From NCBI RefSeq assembly GCF_037975245.1, contig NC_092578.1:5621001-5685000 (forward strand): 64,000 nt of DNA, written 5' to 3'. Below the pieces are notes generated by a model. It was not told the origin of the DNA and ran no database searches. It worked only from the letters and a program-made list of their open reading frames with translations. Position 1 is the stretch's first letter, and every line of letters begins with the position of its first letter. Positions 1 to 11,731 of the stretch are shown here, one piece after another. This stretch comes from Apostichopus japonicus. Taxonomy: Eukaryota; Echinodermata; Holothuroidea; Aspidochirotida; Stichopodidae. The position numbers and the translations under genes were made by a program.

Positions 1-168
1 CAAATTTTAAGCAATTACTAATAAACAACATATCTGTGATTTTGTTGGTATACAAATGAGGTTTACTGACCACTAGTTCAGGAATATCTTACTGGCAGAT
101 ATATGGTCACATGATACCATGTTGAACCAATCAGAACAAAAAGGTTGGGAAAATGAATCATAACTCAC

Positions 169-3100
169 TGATTTGGTAAAGGCCAGACAGTTTCATCTTG
201 AAACACTACTCCCAAAGCTGTGATGACAGATGTCTTAAAAAGAAAGTAAAATACCAAAGACAATGAAAATCATTATTAAATAATACTCAAACATCGGATC
301 AGGACAAGGTTTTCTACTATCAGTCAATATAAAATGTCTAAACCTCATTATGTTTTCTGTTCATAATGAAATACAAAATTTGTTCACCCAGTTCAATCAT
401 GTTTTACACTTGAAACAAAACTTGTGAATGGTGTCATACATTTCAACATAATCCCACCAGAATCCAAACAATATCACCCAAAGCATTTGTTATATCATGA
501 TATAAAAAGTAATTCAAGATTAATTATAGGTTAATTGTAAACCATTCCCAGCATGCACCATTCATCTGTAATTCTGGAATGGGAGAATAAATCAGTGATT
601 CATACAGTACAGACAGTACACTTAGTGTCTGTGTGTATACTTTGCCTCCTCACATTCCCCTAAACCCCTAAAAACCTAAACCTATACCGACATGCCCACT
701 TATAATCATAATAAAATAGTAAGAATAAAATAGTACTTATATAGGATAGAAAAATACATTAAAGCTATGGTGATTCAAAAATAACAGCCTTGTAGGAACC
801 TACTATTCGGTCAATAATTATACAAACGATGCTCTTCATATCATAAAGATGCCTGGGGGGGTTGTTTTGGGGACCTTCTGTAATGTGATTAACTCTACCA
901 TATCAGTGATGCAACTACCCTTTATGAATAATACACCAATGTGCTCATTTAAATGTGCTTATATAAAAAATTCTTTAAAATAGAACACTGAAAATAATAA
1001 TATGGAGTTGTCATAGCTTTTGCAGTGTTCTTGCCCTTCACTCATGAGTTTTTAGATCTTGAAGTTACACTCACCCCTTTTGGAATGATGTGTCCTCCAA
1101 GTTCGATATCCAGGTCTTGCACCTTAGCAGCCCAGGGTATCAGGGCACTTAACCGCATACTCTCATTCAAAACTTGCTGTAAATATCTAGTTTTGGGGAA
1201 GTTAATTGAAAACAAACAAAATAATAAAGTTGATATCATCCTGTCATTACTACTGATAACATTAGACACCTGATTAAATTTATTATTGATTACTAAAAAT
1301 TGAAGAATTGAAGTTGTTGCTCGCTCTACGTCCATCCAGAGAAGTTCTACGATATGTTATCTGCAATAACTTCTCTCATCCCAATTTATTTTTATTTTTT
1401 CTAATATACCTGCCTGGTTCACCCACTAACCCTCCTCACTCCACCCTCCCACACCTTACCCCGGGCACGTAACAGCCCCTACCAAGCAAGACTTCAAGCT
1501 CAAAACAAGACTAAACTAAGTTTCCTTAATTATACAGAAGTCATACTTGAGATCAATATACATATATTATCTGACACTTTGTACATACAGTACAGTAAAA
1601 TATCACACTCTGTTTGGAAATGGCTTGTTTGGTGTCTAAGAACACATTTTCAACTCACTTCAGTTTGCTAATATCCTCATGGGAAACAGATTCTCTATTG
1701 CCGATGACTTTCGATATTTCTTGGTATAATTTCTCCTCGACGTCGGTGTGAGTTGCGATGAAGTATAACGTCCAGGCGAGAACTGCCAAATCGAAAGATA
1801 AGCACCTAAGTTTGATACTAATTATATAGTTCTCAAATATGCTTCAAGAATGATTCAGTTAATAAAATGTGTCTGAAATCAGATTTCTAACAATAGAGAT
1901 ATAATTCTGTCATTTGCCAAAAAATATACCATGAACTTTGATATCAGGAGATTCCTAGCTGATAACGGGGCTGAAATTATGGTCATTAACTACTGAGGTT
2001 AATTTATACCTGTTCACTACACCTTTCTTGACAAAAAAAGAGAAAAGAAACACTTATAGGCCTTACACAGAACTTTGCTCAAATATTAAACCAAGGTGAA
2101 TCTCATGAAAAGTGTAATATGGTCATAAAAGGCAACTTCCAACTGTTTTAAGCCCCACTAACCCTGAAAGAATGTTTTAAACCTTCCTTTATATGATTAA
2201 TCACTAAAATGTTACAGAACAATTTTGTAGCAGCATGGAAAAAAGAACTGATAAACGTGCATAATAATACTCACGATATCCTGAAGTATGGAAACCCTCT
2301 ACCATAATACTCATGGCCTCTGATATCATTGTAGCATCCGAGTAGGTAGAACTGTTCTCCAAAATGACATCAATGAAAGCTTTCTGGTTGCTCTTGGGAG
2401 GGTTGGCCTGCCTCTCCTTGACTGCTTCCTTTATCATCTTTTTTAGCTCCTTAAGAGCTTGTATTAAAAACAGGTTAAAGAAAAGCAACAAATAGTCTTA
2501 TAGAACAGAAGAATCAGTTGACTGTGTTCTACATCAAACTTATTAATTGCCTATTTTGCTTGATTAAAACAATTTAGATTATTTAACAACAAACACATTG
2601 CTACTTTGGGCTCCCCCATTAAAGGTACAGTATTTGGAAAGCAGATACTGTATTCCTTCAATGATTTACGTTTTGGTTCTGGTCAGTGAATAGTCTCTAA
2701 CAGTTAAGAATATATGCTAAGGTCTTTTCTACATCAGCTTTATTCAGCTGGCCCTATATCATATTTTGAGCATCATTAAGCCAAAGGTGCTTAAATTTTG
2801 TCATGTTTTTCTTAATTTATTACAATGTTTATTTTTCTGTATAGGAGATGGGTTAGCAAATGATGAATATCAAATATCTAATTTCTTAACATGACCTTTT
2901 GCGGTTTGTGTGTCAACACTGCTAATATTCCACCTTCAAAGTACGAAAGGAAAAACAGGGACAAAAGTAACAGATTTCAGATCCTGGTGGCACTAGGACA
3001 TCACAGGTTTATAAAGATTGCAGTTACTAGGCCTGACTTTTAAACTAATATATTGTTATGAAATAGTAATACTGCCTCTTTGATGTTACCGAAAAACTCC

Positions 3101-6100
3101 ATCGAGACACCTTACAGGCCTCTTATATATTTATCTAAGTCAAAGATTCAGTTTTCCCACGAGAAGTTTTAACTATCTTATTGAATCTTGGTACAGGGCC
3201 TTTTCCCAAAATAGATTCCATTATGTCTGTGGAACATTCGAGAAGGTTCTCTCACGTGGTATGGAAGTTTCCATAGAAAAGGGGCTGGACTTCCAAACTC
3301 CCAACCAATCAGGGCAGATCAGTGCCAGTGCACTTATTTTTATATCGTTGAGTTAATACAGGATGGTCAGGTTATTGGCTGCCTACTGACTGTGCGCAGT
3401 GGGATTTTATAGAAGTAAGGTATAAAAGGCGGCATGGTGGCGCAAGTTTATCACTCCGTCATCAGTTCATCGCTTCGTCATTGCTTCGTCACCATTTCAT
3501 CACTCCTTCTAAATGCGTAATTGACGGAGTCAAATCATTGTAGTTTTATTTGTAAAGAGAATCGACAGAGAAGAAATTATACCGAATCAATAATCAAATC
3601 CTATCTTGTCAACTTGTTTTTGTGTGAACTCATTGTTTTCTCCCGTTCGAGACATCTCCTGAGCATAAATACGGCATCAAGATAACCCCAGTACCTTTCT
3701 ATCGCGAGTCCCGATATAGTATTACTATCGGAGGAGCCAGGCTCGTCACAATATTACAATATCTTCCAAATGGAGAAAGATTTGACCTAAATGTTCAGGG
3801 AAGTTGTTTCTCACAAACTTCCTTGTCAGATAATAAAGCTAAATGATGGTTGATTCTGTGTCTCCTCCTTCATGCATGGGGCAGGTGAAGACTTTGAAAT
3901 AAGGACCACTGTTCTTATAATATCAGATGCAAGTATTGGACTAACCTTCATCTACTTTCTTCATGTTCTCACTTCCCTCTTGGTCAAGCTCTCCTCCCAC
4001 CCTAGCCTCCATCTCATGCCAACACTGCCAACAAGAAAAGGGAAGGGGAAGTTTACTATCATCATACAGATACATTTGTCTATTATCATAAAAAACAAGC
4101 AAACAAAAAGAAAGGAAATAAGAATATCTTTTAAATTTTCTGTAAGTAAATGAACGACAGAAAAATGACTGAAACTTATAAAAAAAACTGAAGCGGCACA
4201 AACAAATTTTCCTTGCTGCCTTCTAAGCTTTCTTTTTTTTCAACAAGTTCCTACATTCAACTTTATTCAATTAGGACTCCATCGGTGAAATTACAACTTT
4301 GGATAAGACGATGAATTGCTCTTACAATTTCATAATTACGCTTCAGTTCGTAGCATTTACGGTCATCTTTGAAGTAATTGCCAAAGGCTGCTTGGGCGAG
4401 TGCCTTAATGGTGAGGGCAAGACTATATTGGCAGAGTGGTATGTGATCATCGTTAGGTGTGGAAGAAAGCTTCTTTACAACTTCCTGGCCCAACTAAAAA
4501 ATCAAAAAAATGGAAAGAAAATAGACATTCTAAAAATGCATGAAAAGATTCAAGTGGCAAATATATTTCTCTTTTTGTTTTTGGTGGGGTGGGGTGGGGT
4601 GGGGTGGGGTGGGGTGGGGTGGGGTGGGGTGGGGTGGGGTGGGGTGGGGTGGGGTGGGGATGGAGTGTGGTGGGGATAGGAATGGGGGACAAAGTTGCCT
4701 CATGTTGGTTTTTAGCACTTTTGTTGAAAATTGCTATCACAGTCCAAATGCTTTCAAGTAGCATAGTAAGGTGTAAGGTAACACATCTATGGATGTTTTT
4801 ACAAACTCGTCTCCACCTGTTGCTAAAATTCCAGGATTGGTAAAAAAAGGACCCTGGTAAAAATGGTTTGGTTGTCACATGATCATTCTTTCCATGATGG
4901 TGGTTACTATAGCAACTATCTTTACCATGTCTGGTACTTCAAGTACATCACCAATGAACTCATACCTATCCATGGACCTTTGTTTATACTGTACATGAGA
5001 TACTCATGTTCTAAGACTGAAGTGTGCTTATTAAATTATCTGCTTGAGTGACTCATCTGCTTTTCAATTGATCTACCTGAGTGAGTGTACGGTTCTTCCA
5101 AAGTCACTAATGGGGAAGTACACAAAATTACTATAAATATTCTACAAATGTCACCGTTTGTTTCTTAACTCTAATGGAAAAAGCATCAAGAAGGCCTTTG
5201 AAAGTGTTGTGTTAGAACTTGTCCCCTACCTTAAATCGCCAATTTAGATCTTATGACTTCTCCGAGTACCACTTAAGGGTTTACGAATCACTCGGCAATT
5301 TTAAAGTTTAGAATTCTAGTCCTCAGAGCATACAGTAAATAGTGCACTTCAGCTCACAAGAAAACCGCTCCACATCTTTGCATAATGTACTGCAATGTCG
5401 CCCTAAATTATTCCTGGTTCTCCAAAATTTCCTCTCACCTAAACACCCTCCAGAGCAAATTCCAGATGAAAGTATTATTTTATTACAAACCAGTGCACCA
5501 AAATATCCCCTCTTGAACAAAATGTTTTCAGTGTTTTACCTGGCTGAAGGTTATACAGAATTGATCAAGATTATCATGAGCCAAGACAGGGTTTATCAAG
5601 GCCCTCCTCTTGCGACCCTCCACACCATTGGTAAACCTGATGCCATCTGGTCCCACGATTGGTTCATAGACACTGAACAATTCAGCTGTGGAAAAGACAA
5701 CAGCATCAATTGGAACTTTCCGTTCACATATTACGTTGATCTTGGCCTCAAAATAATGCCTATCACCACGTTCTTAAATTGAGTCAGCAAATAGCACAAT
5801 GGGAATCTAATTTGTTAGACATCATTATCAAAAGGTAGGTGATGTGATTTTATCACATACAGCCTACACAAGCATGCAATCACATCGTGAAGACGACTCA
5901 TTAAACTACCTACGAGAAGCTTTGTAATGGGATGAATACGCTTTAAAGTTCAAGTGTCACTGAGGCTCACATTTCCACATGCATTTTACTGCCGCAATTA
6001 AAGCATTATACTGCCTCCTTGAGACATTATTTAAATGTCTATTGAAACTTCCTTTTTAATGTCTGCCAATTATTTTGAGGATCAAAGTCTCTAGGAAAGT

Positions 6101-7962
6101 ATGTTTGGAAAACTTCCAGCGATTTTTAGCGCTTCAAAATTTTGGAGCCAATACTGATGACCGGTTAAGAACAAAGCCCTACAACAATAAATGGTTATAC
6201 CCTTTCTGAAGGGCACACTTACCTGGTCTGTCAAAAACTCCTTTGAGATCGCTGAGTAGATCCGGGGATGCAACACTGACGGTAAATTTGGGTCCGTACC
6301 AGAAAGAGGCGATCGGTCCGTGGTCTGCATGCAACTTGGCAAGAAACTCATGCAGACTCCCAGCAGCAGCTATGTCAGGAAAGTTGCCTTCCCTACAAGA
6401 AAAAATATATTGGAGATAATGTAGTACTGTATGTTAGAATAGTGAAGACCAACACTTAGGCTCTGGCTTTACAATATTGTAATATACCTCCCCCCCATAC
6501 CCTCCCCCCCTCTCTCTCTCCAACTATCTTGGTTGGGAGGTGGAACAGCAATTATTTAACATAACAGAATTCATTACAAGAGTACGGAACAATTATGCAT
6601 ATCATGTAAGATATGATGAGAGACAAAATAATACAGAGACATCGAAGAACAATAGATTTGATAACTGGAAAGAAAAAAAAGACAATATTTAGCTCTTTCT
6701 GCTTTGTGAACTATCAATTAATTTACATGTCTACTTCTGTCTTCAACTCACTTACTGGATTCAGTCTCATATTACATTTTATAACCCATACAATCACACA
6801 AAAATATATTTATATTAAATTAGTATGTTAGGCTCAGTTGTCTAAGCAGCAGGGAAGCTTTGAGTGATTGAGAAGGAAAACCCTCCCAGAAGTCAGCAGT
6901 CAAACATAATCAGTCGCTTTGAGCACAGAAACTCATTCTACTTTTGTGCATTTTATTTTCAATCTAAATAAAATAAAACTGTTAGCAAACTGCATCCACT
7001 AGAGAGCCTGTGTAGGAGAATGTGTAAAAGAACGTTGGCCTGACGTTTCAATCCTAGCAGGATCTTCTTCAAAGGCTAAATGACAAGTAACAGTATCAGA
7101 AGGGACAAAAACACGCACAGAATACAAACAGGTTAATGAGCATGGTGAACACTAAGAGATATATGTAGGGGGGGTTAGTAGATAAGGGATGGAGAGAAGA
7201 AAGTTCAATCATCATATGTACTTACTTTGAATCGCTTGGATCAAGTCCAGGTATTGTGCTCACTTTGGCTGATCCCTGCAAAGAAGATAGAAAAAAGTTC
7301 CAAATTGAAGAAAGGAAAAACGATGGTTTCTTCCTATTGCATAAAATCATGCTCATTTCTACTTTATATAAAGAAAGCTGTTTTGGTCTGTTTATTACTA
7401 ATAAATACATTTATCATGTACCAATATCCACAAAACAATAACTGCTCATGGTACTTGAACAATCAAAATAAGATCTAAAAAGATGAGTCTTAAAAGTTGC
7501 CAAAATACCCAGGTGGATGTTGGCTTTGTTCTTGCTGAGATGTATATCTTCTTCCATCATTAATGTGGTTTACTCAGAGATCTGTTTCTAACTCAGCTTG
7601 GTTCTATGTAAATCCAGCACTAATTAATTTGGTAGCAAAAATGTAGCTATATTCATAGCAGTTTTTGAACCCAAAAATGATATTATATTTCAGTGTTAAT
7701 TTTATCAGCATGGAAATGAAGAAACATCAAAATTGCTGCCAAGACTATGAACATGAATGTTGAAGTGAACATACTTTAACTTGCGACAGCTTATTTATGA
7801 GTATTCACAGGAGAGAAAAACGATACGACTGTTGAATAAACAAGTTTAAAACAATGGTTTGTCTTAATTAGTGAACAATATACTCACAGGATAGAAGTAA
7901 ATCACAGCAATAAGTAGAAATGTGACAAATGCCACAGCAAACATGCCAAATGCAATTAGCAT
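169..7962 (-). CDS. CYP20A1: CYP20A1-like cytochrome P450, 3' end beyond the window
   Basis: Ten coding exons can be chained on the minus strand with matching phases: 7962-7888, 7275-7226, 6392-6223, 5685-5540, 4493-4278, 4024-3946, 2457-2275, 1782-1659, 1186-1075 and 233-169, about 406 residues. The start ATG opens a hydrophobic membrane anchor of about 20 residues ending in YFYP. After it come the proline hinge (IPGLDPSDSKEGNFPDI) and GSLHEFLAKLH...GPIASFWYG, both characteristic of the CYP20 family, an IKERQ-type helix, the K-helix ExxR (NESMR) and ALGVVFQD. The family is known as an orphan ER-membrane monooxygenase. The heme-cysteine region should lie left of base 1. The I-helix reads VEGFHTSGY rather than the usual AGxDTT, in keeping with the divergent oxygen-binding helix of CYP20. 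The donor after 4278 (gtccta) is weak, so that junction is the least certain; it was chosen because it keeps phase. Other P450 families fit less well. Confidence 0.85.
3054..3758 (+). mobile_element. Candidate solo LTR in a CYP20A1 intron
   Basis: The stretch begins TGTTATG and ends AATATTACA. The complete gypsy LTRs at 52.9-58.0 kb in this window also end AATATTACA. The bases on either side (3050-3053 and 3759-3762) are both ATAT, a possible 4-bp target-site duplication, though weak in AT-rich DNA. Inside are a CCAAT box (3305-3310), a TATA box (3421-3428) and a heat-shock-element array. No gag-pol sequence is attached, so a solo LTR left by recombination is the simplest reading. It could instead be a detached cellular heat-shock promoter. 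Exact ends are uncertain. Confidence 0.4.
3232..3428 (+). promoter_or_regulatory. Heat-shock-type promoter: four-unit HSE, CCAAT, TATA
   Basis: Bases 3232-3249 read GAAcaTTCgaGAAggTTC, four perfect alternating nGAAn units at 5-bp spacing, the canonical HSF1 site. A two-unit HSE (GAAgtTTC) follows at 3264-3271, CCAATC at 3305-3310 and TATAAAAG at 3421-3428. Order and orientation are those of an inducible plus-strand promoter starting near 3450. No heat-shock protein ORF follows, so it most likely belongs to the candidate solo LTR around it. Confidence 0.55.
4583..4659 (+). repeat. (GGGGT)n minisatellite in a CYP20A1 intron
   Basis: About fifteen uninterrupted GGGGT units lie in the intron between CYP20A1 exons 4 and 5, roughly 90-165 bp before the 3' splice site of exon 5 on the minus strand. 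The plus (template) strand can form G-quadruplexes; the transcript would carry C-rich (ACCCC)n repeats. The long plus-strand frames across it are low-complexity artefacts. Confidence 0.95.
7035..7085 (-). repeat. Dispersed GAAGAAGATCC / GAAACGTCAGGCC repeat
   Basis: On the minus strand the segment reads GAAGAAGATCCTGCTAGG followed by ATTGAAACGTCAGGCC. A related word occurs as an inverted pair at 19.4 kb. It has a short stem-loop (GATCC/GGATT) followed by GAAAC and GTC, reminiscent of the hammerhead-like terminal segments of Penelope-type retroelements. No linked reverse transcriptase is seen. Confidence 0.45.
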
Positions 7963-8401
7963 CCTGATAATTAGTTTTGTTTTGCTGTCAGGAGAAATAG
8001 GTTGGAGGAAGAAACCTGAAAATAAATCAGAAAGAAAACATATATGGCCACGAGAATGAAAGTTATAGATTTGCGTCCACCGCCCGCATGCCTGAAAAGC
8101 TACCGCACGAAAATTTTCATTATTTCCAAAAATTTCATTATTATATACAAAAAATTTCATTATAAAAAAAAAAAAATCCAAATCGCGCACAGCGGAAAGA
8201 CGATCTATTTATCACGTAAATGCAGCTATGAAAACAGTATCATCGCTTTGCCAGTGTCGCGGCGTCATCGGGGTCACAGGTCAAATCGCTCCAACCGCGC
8301 ATCGGATTCTCGCAATGTCTCCACGCGCACACGTGCGTTGATACCATGCATTGTTCTCGTGGAACGAAACGTAAGAAATCCTGTCAATCTTTTATACTTA
8401 C

Positions 8402-8640
8402 CTATAGTTTGAAGACTCGAATTGTTGAAATAAAAGGGCTAAACTATAACAAAGTTTATTGACATTGCATACGATATACAAATATTGATGGATGGCATGA
8501 TCAGAATGTGAAATTGTACGATTCACTGGTCGATGTTCGGCGGTGTTTTTGATCGTCTCCAGTGTAATGCTAAAGCATAGGATAACAAGCAGTCGATCTA
8601 GGCCTAGCCTACGTACGTACGTACTGTTCCAGGTCAATGC
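8402..8640 (-). other. Candidate 5' UTR exon and promoter region of the CYP20A1-like gene
   Basis: On the minus strand a good splice donor (gtaagtata) follows base 8402. A good acceptor lies at about 8008, just upstream of the exon carrying the first ATG. This predicts a non-coding first exon ending at 8402; its upstream limit is arbitrary here. No TATA box is evident and the sequence upstream holds several CpGs. Inferred from splice signals only. Confidence 0.35.
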
Positions 8641-8649
8641 ACTGTAGTG

Positions 8650-11100
8650 ACCAAGTCATGTAGGCTATCATTGTCACTGTGTACATCATGTTGCAGACAG
8701 GAGCCCGGTATTTTAACATTTTTATAAATTCTATGCATCCCCATCCAGCTAGCCTAGTACTACAGTAGTAGCAGTTGTGTTTCAAAGCCAGGGTTTTATT
8801 CTCCCCTACTGTGACATGGTATTTTGAAGTCGTTTATATACCATTACCACTTGCGTGAACGGTTTATGTAGATAGCTACGCATGCGCAGTTGTAAATAAT
8901 GAATAATGAATGATGAAAAACAGCCTCATGTGTTTTCAAAAAAGTCCGGACACAAATCTATAACTTTCATTCTCGTGGCCTATTTCTCATGCTTCAAAGC
9001 TATGTTACATTTGGTACTTTGTTTTGTATTGATAAATGCCAGAAGTCCTTTCATCTCAAATCTTGTTTCCTGTTCTACAGTTGTTAATAAAATAACAATA
9101 CTGTGGTAAATTTGGTTACAGCAGCTTGCCCAAGCCTTATTAATATTATAGATTGAATAGGCATAGGCCTCAGACTAGGTCGTACTAGGCTAGGTCTAAC
9201 TCAAGTCTAAAACTACTGTACTGTTAGTCATACAGTACATGAGGTACTTATGGAGCTGTGTTCCAACTATCGGCGCATACAGCAGCCTGGGCCTACGTCT
9301 AATTGGCTACTCTGCTCTGGCAATAGAGCTGGGGGTTTTTACGCTAGCCTACCTAGGCCTTTAATCCTACTCTAATTTCTAAAGTTAGGGCCTAGGCCTA
9401 GGTCCAACGTTAGGCCTAAGGAGTATGGGTATGGCACATACTGAAATGGTGATAATATACCTTTCGGTTTTGCTGGAAACTTGAGTGAAGAAATTCAGTA
9501 GAAGTAGTCTATTTTAGTATCAATTTTCGTTCAATTACAGCTCCTCGTGTGTTTTCTTCGTGTTATTGAGAAAATCAATTGAAGCTGACTGGGCTAAATT
9601 TAAGTCATATGGATGTGTTTCAGAAGGTTCATGTTGTCAACATAGCATTTAGACTACGTGGTTAATACACAAACATACGTAACTTGACTATAAATTGCTT
9701 AGCAGACGATCAAGTCTTAAATGGGTGGCGCTGTTATAAATATATAATTTAGAAGAGTAATTTACATATGTTTAAAAAAAGACTTCGGCTTAGTTAGAAC
9801 TTATGTGATGGAGATAGCTCTGAACTTACAGCTTCCGTATCAAATCGCTGATAAAATATCAAAAATTTGAAACTCAAGCGAGGAGTAACATGTCACCATT
9901 TTATCGCACAAAAGACCTATTTCACTCTGTATGAACCCCTGCATGATAGGAAGACAATTGCTAACTATTGTCAAAATTTTATTCATTGTAGAGAATAATT
10001 AAGGTTTGGGTATTGACATCAGAACTGCGCGCTGCTTAGAATATGAACAATGGGTGATTGTCTCAAACCGGCCAAGGGGTTATGATTTAGACCGAGTATG
10101 GCCATACATATACAATACCTCCTATATGTTGAGGAACAAAACCGATAGCAGAAAGAACCAAACGTTTGAAGAACAGTTAACTGTTGATTACGTAAGATAA
10201 AGTACTGATTATAGCTAAGCATATATTGATATATGATGTGGGAATGCTGTCAAACTAAAAATAATTAGAAAAGTTGCAGCTAAGAAAACACTGCTGAAAG
10301 CAAATAAAGTAAAACCATTGGATTAAGTTATTCCTTTATCCGCTTGTTTGAGGTCCTTTCAACACTGAAATATTATTCATTCGAAAGAGGAGTGTCGTAT
10401 AAATCCTGATTCTTGACGGTGAAAGGTAAGTTTCTACAACAAAGTTCGAAACTTGTATAGTACGTAAACCCTATAACAAATTAAGGGATGATAAATTGAA
10501 GCAACCAGAGGCATAGTTTAAGTTGCTAACAAAGTTCGCAGAAATACTGCCGTTGCCGAAAGACACTGTCTGTCTTCGTCTCCGCCAAAACGCAGGAGGT
10601 TCACTTAATATATGTTATAAAAATTATGATATATGATATCAACGCGTATTCCGTCTGGGGAAATACGTAAAATTAATGTTGAAAGGTTAAAGTGTATGTG
10701 AATATTTTAGAATAGCTATAGCCACTACAGTTTCAGAATCACATATTAGTGTCGACACTACTGTGTGCAACTGATTATAATAATAAGTTTTGGGGAAGAA
10801 GTTATGGCAATGGCCTATTTTATATTATATTTTACTCACGTATACTCACTCATTTAGTATAGATATTTGACTTTTTAAGTCAACATTTTGAGATAAAAAG
10901 TCAAACGTTTGAGATTTGGTGACATTTTCCCCCCTATGTCCCTATTAAGCCACCGGAGGAGAGGTTATAGCCTTATAGGCCGATGTTGGAAGCCTATTTT
11001 ACTAGGTGTTGGAGAACCTAATTACTATATTGGCCATCAGGTGACAAAACTGTATCACTTTATGCAATCGGTTGACAGAAAGAGGTGAAATCGATATATA
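8650..11100. other. Intergenic, no gene recognised
   Basis: No credible coding exon is seen in any frame. Short palindromic words of the taggccta type cluster at about 9160-9420. The rest is AT-rich and unremarkable. Confidence 0.6.
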
Positions 11101-11107
11101 ACATCAA

Positions 11108-11404
11108 GGGCGTAGGAACCGGGGGGCTGGGGGCGCCAGCCCCCCAGTGAAAAATATAGGGGGGGCGGAAGTATCATTCCGCCCCCCCCCCCGCTTCGCA
11201 AGTCAGAAAACCCCTTGTTCATTTCTCAATAAATGATAAAGTGTGAACTGTGCTATATTGCACCAAATTGCATCTGAGGCTACCTGGATATACAAAAAAT
11301 TTCCAAAGGGGAGGGGGACATCCCCTTCCCTTAGACCCCTCCCCCAGGCTGGCCATCAGGCTTCAGCCCCCCCCCCCCCCCACTGAAAAGTACCTTCCTA
11401 CGCC
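11108..11404. mobile_element. MITE-like element with GGCGTAGGAA terminal inverted repeats
   Basis: The left end starts GGGCGTAGGAACC and the right end closes TTCCTACGCC, an inverted repeat of about 10 bp. The left end contains a GC hairpin (GGGGGC...GCCAGCCCCC), and C-runs and G-runs occur near both ends. There is no coding capacity in about 300 bp. A similar end (CCTCCTACGCC) occurs near 51330. It is best described as a non-autonomous DNA transposon or related repeat; the family is not recognised. Confidence 0.55.
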
Positions 11405-11731
11405 ACTGTATAACATTAAGGGGCAATAACACGTTCATTGGTGACTGTTAACTTATTTCACTGCTTAGGAAGAAGGGATTTGGTACGCAATAAACATGAT
11501 CAACTTTATGGAACATCATAATGGCCACAACTGAAAATAAACGATGATAATGTTATCGTATACGATGATAATGCAAAAGTGGCGTTTAATAGCCAAGACG
11601 GACTTCCGACTGCCGGAATGTTCCAATATGCTCCCATTGATACTTGAATTTCTGTTTAATTTCGACATTTGTTTGTGCAAACAGGTTCGAATATTTCGTC
11701 GGTGGTTACCAATAGCAACCGAAGTGAGGAA

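Noticed and set aside
4299-4878. Overlapping frames on both strands across the G-rich tract (for example a 126-aa and a 141-aa frame)
   Set aside because: Low-complexity translations of (GGGGT)n; the real signal is P450 exon 5 on the minus strand.
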